This document shows, in pieces, positions 22,466 to 30,900 of a DNA stretch of 37,263 bases (position 1 is its first letter; each line of letters begins with the position of its first letter). This DNA comes from Lactifluus volemus (Eukaryota; Basidiomycota; Agaricomycetes; Russulales; Russulaceae). The notes beneath the pieces are model-generated. The model saw only the letters and a list, made by a program, of their open reading frames with translations, had not been told where the DNA came from and ran no database searches. The stretch is taken from contig WTXI01000340.1 in NCBI GenBank assembly GCA_022376515.1, positions 1 to 37,263 on the forward strand, written 5' to 3'. Both the position numbers and the translations under genes were made by a program.

Positions 22466-23902
22466 ATGAGCATCAGGAAAATCCAGAAAAAACTTAGTTG
22501 GCTTAACTAGCTTATTTCATTTTTAAGCCTGTCAAGTTGCTCAAGCTGCTTATTTTTTACTTAGAAAATGAGTATGTACAACAAGTAAGCAAATCAAGGC
22601 CAAAGATAAGCACATTAAGTAATTAAGATGTGTAAGACACTTAAGACAAGCAAAACAGAAATAAAAAATTAATTTATGTAATTTAACTAAAGTCCGAAAA
22701 AGAAGTCGCGACTCGCGAAATTTTCGCTAAGTCGTTACAGTGGGTGTATTATTTACTACTGTTTGCACAATGTTGATTTTCGTGCCTCTCGAGTCTGCCG
22801 CCCCTTTCCATCTCTCCCTCTATCCCGCTCCGTCGTTGTCTGCCTCGCCCCAACACGTCCCACCGCTGCCTCCTCCGCGTCCCCTCCTTCTCTGCCCCTG
22901 CCTCTGCCTCCTTCTCTGCCTCCCTCTCTGCCTCCCTCTCTGGCTCTGGCTCTGGCTCTGGCTCTTGTTCTGGCTCTGCCTCTTCGCGTCGTCATGCGCC
23001 TCCGTGCCCGCGCCTCCCCCACCGCTTTTGTTTCCTCTTGGATCCACTGCCAATGTGAGGCAGTCTACGTTGTCGCGCTGCCTGCGCCGACGTCCTGGTA
23101 CGTTATCACGCTGCCTGCCCCGCCTCAACGCGAACTGACTTTTTTTCTTTTTTTTCGTCGCCTCCTCCTCCTTGACTACCTCCTCCCGCGCTGCCGCCTC
23201 TGCTGCCTGGACCACCACCCCCTGCGCCTCCTCCTCCTACGTCTCGCGCCTCCTCCCGTGCCTCCTCCCGCGCCTCCCGTGCCTCCTCCCACGTCCCGCG
23301 CGTTCTCCTGCGCTTCCTCGCTCCCTCGTGCCCCGCGCCTCCTGTGCGTCCCGTGCGTTCTCTCGCGCCTCCCGCGCGCCTCGCCTCCTCCCACGCGCCT
23401 CGCCTCCTCCCGCGCGTTCTCTCGCGCCTCCCACGCCCCACACCCCCTCCCGCGCCCCCTCCCGCGCCTCCTCCCGCGCCTCCCGCGGCCTCCTCCCACG
23501 CCTCCCGCGGCCTCCTCCTATGCCTCCACCACCACCACCACCACCTCCCTGTGGCCCTGCAGCCCCCACCCCTGCCAGGGCTGTTCCACCAAGGCTGGTG
23601 GAACCATTGTCTCCTGTACATAGTCATGTTGTAGTTTAGCTCAATATATGATTTTTATTGCCCTAAATCTGTGTGCTTGAAAACTTTTGGTAAGCACAGA
23701 TCTAAGCTGCCATTTAAGTGAACTAAGCCCAAAATAAGCATCAATAAGCCCTGGCTAAGTCAAATTAAGGAGAAGACCTAGCTTAGCCTAAGCATGGCCA
23801 GCTTAGAGACATTTTGCTTAAAAGTGCTTAGAAGTGTTGTTAAGTCATATTAAGCATGCTCAAGCGCTGTTAAGAAAAACTCGGATTTTCCTGATGGAGC
23901 AT
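22466..23902. mobile_element. Non-autonomous hAT-like DNA transposon
   Basis: The element body (22474-23893, 1420 bp) begins with CAGGAAAATCC (22474-22484) and ends with its exact reverse complement GGATTTTCCTG (23883-23893). It is flanked by ATGAGCAT (22466-22473) and ATGGAGCAT (23894-23902), an 8-bp target duplication with one extra G on the right. Ends starting CAG and 8-bp duplications are standard for hAT elements. The AT-rich ends (about 22485-22740 and 23640-23882) hold at least 17 TAAGC/GCTTA boxes, which fits subterminal transposase-binding repeats. No transposase-like frame occurs; the core (22790-23630) is pyrimidine-rich low-complexity DNA. It sits about 315 bp upstream of the start of the gene at 24218, in its likely promoter or leader. 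The class call is from termini only. Confidence 0.72.
22790..23630. repeat. Pyrimidine-rich low-complexity core of the transposon
   Basis: The plus strand is dominated by CCT, CTG and CGC units (tandem CTGCCTCC and CTCTGG near 22900-22980, CCTCCCGCG variants from 23280, (CCA)n near 23526-23546). The bias leaves long open frames in nearly all six frames, giving Pro/Ala/Ser/Leu-rich or Arg/Gly/Glu-rich text. These are compositional artefacts, not proteins. A perfect hairpin lies at 23583-23604 near the right end. Confidence 0.8.
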
Positions 23903-24217
23903 TGACAAGATCATCTGGCCAGCTCGCTTTTGAGCCATGGGTGCGAGGCAGTGACTCAGATGACAAGGAATGGCGCAATAACCCCAAATGTGGTAAGATT
24001 CACCATTTGTGGCTAGCGCCCCCTTTTTCCCTTTCATCCACCTCGACGCAACTCTACACTCAACAACCACAGACACACTTACCACCGCCTTTGTTGATAT
24101 CCCTCCCTCCTTTTATACCAGTTTGTTCCCCCCATTTCATGTCTCGCTGGAAAAGTAGCTGATTATCCACTGTGAAAGACCTCAATTCAATTTGAACACC
24201 AGGAACTGTCTCGACTC

Positions 24218-27085
24218 ATGCAACTACAAGAATTGCATGCACCTGTATCCACTTCAAGTCCCGCTATCCAAACCTCTGCCCTGACCGGATTCAAGTTCTC
24301 GACTATTGGTCAACAGCCCACCCTCTTGCAAAGGATGAGCGATATTCCCCATATCCCACTTCATCATCTTTCATCAAACAAGACTCTTTCTCAAAAACAG
24401 ACTCCCACGTCACCCAGTCGTTCCCATCCCACATTGCTTCAGTCATTTGCAACGGGCTCATCTTCAGTAGAACGTGACGGTGCTACGAATCTGTTACTCG
24501 CTCAACACACGAATCCCCTTCCTATCGCCCCTACATCATCTCTGTCGTCTGAACCTCTGGATGATATCATCTCTCCCCAGTCCCAGGACCTCATCCGCGC
24601 ATCTGTAGTCCCAGATCTTCAATACCCGATTTCCCCTCATGAAGTAGAACGAGACCCACAGCCAACGCCTATGGATGAGGATACTTCCCACTACTTCTCC
24701 CACCCTCCTATCATGCCATCCATATCTCGTCCCGATGATCTCAGCCTCGGAACTGGCGTCGCTGGTGGAACTTCTGATAATCCAACTGCTTCTTCACCAT
24801 CAATTTCGTCCCAATCCACAGGCAATGGCACTTCCACTGAGCCCAAGCAAGGATGCCAGCCTGTCGAACACTTGATCAAATTGGCCTCTGCTCGTGATGA
24901 GTGGTTGTCCAAGCTCCGTGTCACATTCGACCACCGGTCCGGCGAGCTATCCACCGTCTGTACAGATGCACTGCACGCGACGCGAGTTGTACAAGATCAC
25001 ATCGGACCATTGAAGTGGCTGGCGAGGAAGACGTGCGCACAAGCCGAGCAAATGCTGCAGGAGGCGATCAAAACACGCAACTTGTCAGATCGTCTGATGA
25101 CTTGTATCGATGTCCTCAGTGAAGACGTGCTGGGCGCGAATACTCATATGGGCCGTGCGACGGAGTGTTCTGACCAGATGGCACGGTTTGTCCGGGTAGA
25201 ATTCTTCGATTCGCTGGCAACTCTGCGCACTCAGGAGAAAGAGAGCATCGTAGTCGTTGAGACAGAACTTGCGGAGCACGCCGCCAAGGAAAGTGCGCCT
25301 CACTATCGGGAGGGGCTACAACGGCAGCTAGGATATCAAAATGCCGAAGAGCAAGAGAAGGAATCTGCGAAACAAGAAGCTGCAAATAGGCGAACAGAAG
25401 AACAATGCGAAGCTGTCAAGAAGGAGCTGTACGATGAACAGCATTCCGGAGTCATGGCGGGAACACCTCTTGCGAATGAAGCACATGCACAGTTTAATCA
25501 AGCCGAACGAGTTCTTGACACAGCCGGAGCTAGCTCTGGATCTCCTGTTCGCGGTTCCGATGCGCCTCTCGGTGTTTCCCCCCTCTCTTATCAAGCGTCA
25601 TCCCAACTGTCTGCTCCCAGGACTAACACCGAGATCGCGGCGTCCCCCTGCAATTCAGCTGAACAAACCATTCCTGCATGCATGTGCTTCGATCCTCCAC
25701 AGACAGAAATCCGGCCTGCCGTTAACACGGATTTGTCTCGGAGCTCAACTAACTCAGCACCAGAGATGCACCAGGGAAACGTTGGCGAAGCGCCACAACA
25801 TTCTTGTTTCGGACAAGTTTCTCGCGAACCGACGCATGAGCAGGTGCAACGTGATGCTCCAGGTTGGGTAGCACCCAAGGAGGAATGGCAAGAAGTCGAA
25901 ATCGAGCGAGGCTCCTCCGTAGACCAGGTACCTGCCGAGCGCATGCAATCACCCTTTCTCCAGCCCTTGGCAGAGGTAGTTGATACCATCAGCCACCAAG
26001 ATCGGCAGCAGGGCATCACTCGCGATGCTCTAATCCAGGACCAGATCAATGACCAGCACGCTCGAGCTTCATCTACATCAAGATCGTGTGCAGATTCATT
26101 GCAGGCTACGAAGCCCGAGGACCAGCAGCAGCAGCAGCAGCACACTTACATGTCCGCACCAGCACCTTCCCAGGAAGAAGGGCCAATCCACCCTCAAGAT
26201 TCCCTTCACAACCGTGTTGTTCCGACCACGGATGTGCGAGCATACGGTAGAAGAGATTCAATGTCGAGCGATCGATCCCAATCGCCCGTGAATGAACGTA
26301 ATCGGCGTTCTCTGAGTCCCCCTTCCTATCCAAGGAGACCTCGGTCTCGATCACCTTCACCTTCATACCCACGTAAGCGGGCATATTTTGGAACGCCACG
26401 CGGGACTGCTAAACCACCTCGATCACGTGAGCATTGGCACTCCGCTCATGATTGGGACAAACGATGGAGTCATAACCGCGACCTTGCAAGAAGCCAAGCC
26501 GACAGCCCACGTCACCACCGACCCCCCCTGTCGCGGGGAACCTTCAATACATATCCATCTCCCTCACCACCTCCATCACCACGACCATACGGACCTGAAC
26601 ATTCGTCTTGGAGACATGATTTGGGTAGTCGCCCGCTTGTAGCCGAGCATGGCCCTCAGCAATCTGTCGATGCGCATGGGCGAGAAAGCCGAGTGGAGGT
26701 ACTCCGAGTCAATGCCAATTCAGGCCGTTATGATCCGCCTTACGAAGGGACAAAAGTAACTCGGGTTCCCGAGGAGCAGCAGCAGCAACAGCCGTCATCG
26801 GCAAGCATGGGAGAACGCAACCGGACGCCAACTCCACCGCCAAGGACGGGAGAGGCAGATATAAGTCTCTTGGGACGAATTGATATGAACAACTTGGATG
26901 TCCGCGGACATGGTCAAGGACGTCCTTCACTAAGCGTAACACGTGGAAGACGGCGAGGCGTGCGGGGTAGTTCCAGCGGCAGTGCACCTCCCACTCCGCC
27001 ACTGTTGTCGCGGATCAGTGAGATTGCACGCCCAACATGTATGGCATCCACGCTGTCATTGTCTGATCGTATGCAGCAAGACTGA
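24218..27085 (+). CDS. Large protein of unknown function, coiled coil and RS/RG-rich tail
   Basis: A single 955-codon frame without introns; no enzyme domain recognised. Residues 1-215 are Ser/Pro/Thr-rich and probably disordered. Residues 216-410 are charged and helical (LIKLASARDEWLSKLRVTF at the start), with a likely coiled coil at about 340-405 (EEQEKESAKQEAANRRTEEQ). A second disordered part includes glutamine runs near residues 636 and 853 and an RS/SP-rich block (RRPRSRSPSPSYPRKRAYF) at about 700-725. The C-terminus has RGRRRGVRGSSSGS and ends in LSLSDRMQQD. This layout is common among nuclear, RNA- or chromatin-associated scaffold proteins of Agaricomycetes, but that is inference. The ATG at 24218 is the only one in frame after an upstream stop; a non-coding or short upstream exon joined at the acceptor aacaccag (24203) is possible. 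A degenerate copy of its 3' part lies at 35716-36065. Confidence 0.75.
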   Translation: MQLQELHAPVSTSSPAIQTSALTGFKFSTIGQQPTLLQRMSDIPHIPLHHLSSNKTLSQKQTPTSPSRSHPTLLQSFATGSSSVERDGATNLLLAQHTNPLPIAPTSSLSSEPLDDIISPQSQDLIRASVVPDLQYPISPHEVERDPQPTPMDEDTSHYFSHPPIMPSISRPDDLSLGTGVAGGTSDNPTASSPSISSQSTGNGTSTEPKQGCQPVEHLIKLASARDEWLSKLRVTFDHRSGELSTVCTDALHATRVVQDHIGPLKWLARKTCAQAEQMLQEAIKTRNLSDRLMTCIDVLSEDVLGANTHMGRATECSDQMARFVRVEFFDSLATLRTQEKESIVVVETELAEHAAKESAPHYREGLQRQLGYQNAEEQEKESAKQEAANRRTEEQCEAVKKELYDEQHSGVMAGTPLANEAHAQFNQAERVLDTAGASSGSPVRGSDAPLGVSPLSYQASSQLSAPRTNTEIAASPCNSAEQTIPACMCFDPPQTEIRPAVNTDLSRSSTNSAPEMHQGNVGEAPQHSCFGQVSREPTHEQVQRDAPGWVAPKEEWQEVEIERGSSVDQVPAERMQSPFLQPLAEVVDTISHQDRQQGITRDALIQDQINDQHARASSTSRSCADSLQATKPEDQQQQQQHTYMSAPAPSQEEGPIHPQDSLHNRVVPTTDVRAYGRRDSMSSDRSQSPVNERNRRSLSPPSYPRRPRSRSPSPSYPRKRAYFGTPRGTAKPPRSREHWHSAHDWDKRWSHNRDLARSQADSPRHHRPPLSRGTFNTYPSPSPPPSPRPYGPEHSSWRHDLGSRPLVAEHGPQQSVDAHGRESRVEVLRVNANSGRYDPPYEGTKVTRVPEEQQQQQPSSASMGERNRTPTPPPRTGEADISLLGRIDMNNLDVRGHGQGRPSLSVTRGRRRGVRGSSSGSAPPTPPLLSRISEIARPTCMASTLSLSDRMQQD

Positions 27086-27965
27086 AGTTACTCAATTGAA
27101 TCCTGGCCGCCCCATCGTATTTCCCATTTCCAATGCTACAGTAAAACTTCTACTCGTTTGGTTCTGTTTCCATGCATACACTATATACGTTTGAATCTTT
27201 CTCTCCCATCTTCGCGGCTCCACCATTGACTCGGTACGTGTCCAATTTTGTCTTCTAACATCCCTAGACGAGCCTTGCGACACTGGGGTCTCCTTTATTA
27301 TGATGTAGTACGAAATAATGTGTAAAGCTCGTGTATATATATATACCCATGCCCAACACGAATTCACCTTCTGCCCTGCTTCTTGGCACGCCTATGGATG
27401 CGTGCGGTCTTGTAAGGCTCTCCACCGAAACAAGTGGTTCAAATTGTTAACAATACCGTGCCCTAGGCTCGAGGTGACGGCGTGGTTGGAAGGGGACTCA
27501 CTTGCGCATGCTCAGGTCTGCCTACACCCCTGCTTCGGAATCGTCACTTCCTTCCTGTAGTGTACATGCCAGAACGATTAAAACATTTTCAGAGTCTCCG
27601 TGATTCAGACGAGGGTTCTTTGAATCGCGCAGTTGGACATGATTCTACTTGAAAGAGTGAGTAAAGGAGGAAGGCATGCCAATGGTGACCAGAGGGACAT
27701 TGGCGATCGTGATGGGAAACATGGAAGACGCAACAGAAAAGGCGCCGTCGTGCAGGGCTGTTGAATTTCGGCCGTCTCACGCTGACGAGGATTGGCATGC
27801 GTGTCGCGTCGGGGAGCAGGGCAGCAGCGCGTTTCGCGAGTCATTATGTAATGTCCTTCCCGATATAGACTTGATAACGCGTGTTTGCCTCATGCCTCAA
27901 CCTCTCACTCAACTCCTCCATCAAACGTTAACCATTACTATAGCTCAGGTCCTAAAATCTCCAGA
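27086..27965. other. Intergenic between the scaffold-like gene and the NLR
   Basis: The first 250 nt look like 3' flank (T-rich, stops in all frames). A short AT run lies at about 27334-27345. The frames at 27589-28020 show no family. The stretch before 27966 should contain the NLR promoter; no clear TATA box was seen. Confidence 0.4.
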
Positions 27966-30900
27966 ATGTCGAACATCAGCCGCTCTCAGGTCAGTGAACT
28001 CCAACCGATGCTCCAGGTGACCAGTACGTATTTTTATGACAGTGCTCTGATAAGTACTAAATCGCTTTCCCTCGCCAGTCCTTAGAGCGCACAATCTTCC
28101 CCGTCTCAAGACCTTCCTTGGAAAGAAAAGGAGCTTTTACGCTACATTTACAGACGGCGACAGGATATGGCAGACACGATCTGTCCGGAGCGTGGCGCAA
28201 TGCGTAGAATGGAACGAGACTGTCAACACATTGTGGGAATTGTCGGATCTTCATCCTTGCTAACATCTGAGTCTCCTACAGTACTGTACAACCACAATCT
28301 CGTGTTACGATATGTCTTTATGCGAAAATGACCACACGGAAAGACATCCTTGTTGGACGTCAGGAGATAGCCTGCGAATCCCAACGCGGTTCGTTTCTTA
28401 TTTCAAAAATATACATACCCATGTGTCTGGCTGAGCATCCTACATATAGAACTTGATGTTATTTTCGACAATCCTGACGGACATCCGACGGAACTCGTTA
28501 CACCTTCCTTAAGGATCACCATATCAGCAATCGGGAGTTCATCTATGACGGCGGTAGTCAATTCTCCAATCCTTACTAGCACACCGGCCGATCCGGGAAA
28601 TCATTTCCCTGAAGGAGGTGCTGCACATCCTACTGTTCAAATCGACAATGAACCCATGCAACACGCAGCAGATCCCGCCCTTCTATCCCAAACGAGTAAT
28701 CTTCCCGTCGAGGGCGGTCCCTCTGTGGGAGCAGTACCAGACAGCCAGACAGATATGTCAAATACGCTCGATGGCGCTGAGAAGGCTTTTGAAACGATGA
28801 AGACATGGAGTAGTGCCGTTGAAAAAGTCAAGTGTGTAATAGACGTCGTCGGTCCAATCGCAGAGGTATACTTCAGAGAAGGTCTTGTGCAGTGCTGAGC
28901 TAACTTGCGCTCTTCAGCTGAGCCCATATGCGAAGACGGCTTGGGCTCTGCTCTCATTTATTCCTCAGGTGCGTCTCCTTGCCCATTCGGAGAATATGCC
29001 GCACTCATTCACCTCGCTATCAGACTTTACTACAGCAAGTCGGGCGTGATGACAACGTCAGAACACTACTTGAGGCAATACGGGACGGATTTGAATTTGC
29101 AAAGGAGGCGGCTATTTTGAGGAATATCCAGCCGGGATCCATGCAAGTAAAAATCCTCGATGAGATGCTGCAGTGCGTCGCCAAATCCGCCGAATTCGTC
29201 GAGTCATATGCGAAGGATGTGCAAATCGGTACGTCGTCTTGACCTCTCTCGTTGCTCAATATGAACGTGTGGCTTTCAGGAAAGCGGGCTTTGAAGAATA
29301 TGGTCGGCAAAGTTGACGGAAAAGTCGAAGAGTACCGCGCCACTCTTGTTCGACTTCGAGAAACGTTCCTCGCATATGCTGTTGTCAACACTCAGGCTGC
29401 TGTCCTTCAGATGCGGGACGATAAGTTGAACCAAGCATTAGAAGCTGGTGCGTGATTCAGACAGATCAAGACCGGATCGTCGAACTGACAATGAATATAC
29501 AGAATTAGACGGAAAAATCAGAGAATTACCCTATAGGGGAGGCTGGCGATACGGCGACGAGAAGCGATGTCTTCCAGGCACGCGTGAAGACTTTTTGCAC
29601 TTCATCGTCAAGTGGGTCGAGAATCCCAAATCTGAACGTGCGCTCGTTCTTCTCGGTCAAGCTGGAACAGGAAAATCATCGATTGCACATGAGGTTGCAC
29701 GTCGTTTCGAAGGCAAATGTCTCGGCTCATACTCCGCCTTTTTGCGCAAGGAACAGTCCAAAGACGAGGCTTACATGCTCTTCACGACAATCGCTCGCGA
29801 TCTCTCCGATCTCATTCCTGCATACAAATACACTCTTGGAGAGGTCATCAAGAATAAATCTTCTCTTCGTGGTACCCGAGACTATCGTACACTTTTCGAA
29901 AACCTCCTCGTGGAACCGCTCAAGAACCTGCCACTTCCCTGTCCAATTCTTATAGTTATCGATGCCTTGGATGAGAGTGGGGACGCAATCGGCAAAAATG
30001 GATTACATTCATTTCTTGCTGAGCACCTCGTCGATCTCCCATCCGAATTCCGGATACTCGTCACGTCCAGGCCTGAAGATGGCATCGAGCCTGCGTTTGT
30101 CAAAGCTCCGTCCATCAATACGCTTTACATGGATGATGCTGAACTCGCTCTCAAGACAGAGCAAGATATTGGGCTGTACCTTGAGAAGGAGCTCCCACCG
30201 GACGTATTCAAAAGCGATGGGGTCAAACTAGCAAAAGCGGCAGAGGGCCTGTTTCAATGGGCAGCTGTCGCATGCGGGTTCATAAATAGCCCTCCTGCTA
30301 GCTTTGGGTTTAGCAAGAAAAAGTGTGTTCAACGCTTGTTGGGACACTCCCGAGATCGCAGTGGACAAGATCCGTTGGACAAGTTATATGAAGAAGTTCT
30401 GGAAGCGTACTTCAAACCGGATGAAGCACAGACTCTATTTCGGTCTGTAATGGGACAGATTTTCGCTGCGATCGAACCGCTCTCGATCGATTCTTTGATT
30501 ACTCTGCGAAGGCATGCCTCTATTGAGGAACCCGAGGATCCTGATCCAGCTGTACAAATGCTCGGTCACCTCGGCTCGCTGCTGAGCAATGTGACTTCAT
30601 CTGACCATACGCGTCCCATCATTCCTCTCCATACATCATTCCGTGACTTTCTGACGAGCAAGAAGGGTGGTCTATTTTACGTGGACCTTCAGGATTCGCA
30701 CCGTCAGTTGGCACATTCCTGCCTTGCTTCGATGCACGACAAACTGGAGTTCAACATTTGCAAACTGGAGTCATCATATCTTGCGAACAGCGACGTTCCA
30801 GATCTTGAATCTCGAATTATGAGATACATCCCATCTGCTTTGTCGTATGCCTGCCGTTTCTGGGGCGATCACTTGGATCATCTTCCTTTCGATGACGATC

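Noticed and set aside
22763..23639. Pro/Ala-rich (plus) and Arg/Gly-rich (minus) frames up to 286 codons
   Set aside because: All frames are open because of pyrimidine bias inside the transposon core; no domain, no codon logic and several overlapping equivalents.
28252..28281. Stop codon shortly after LHPC as a nonsense break in the C2 domain
   Set aside because: A 49-nt intron (28233-28281) with a GCTAAC branch site and CTACAG acceptor removes it and restores the family sequence TVQPQSRVTI.
28545..28898. ATG at 28545 as the start of the NLR
   Set aside because: The frame continues upstream without a stop through an acceptor at 28450 into exons encoding a C2-like domain, so this Met is internal.
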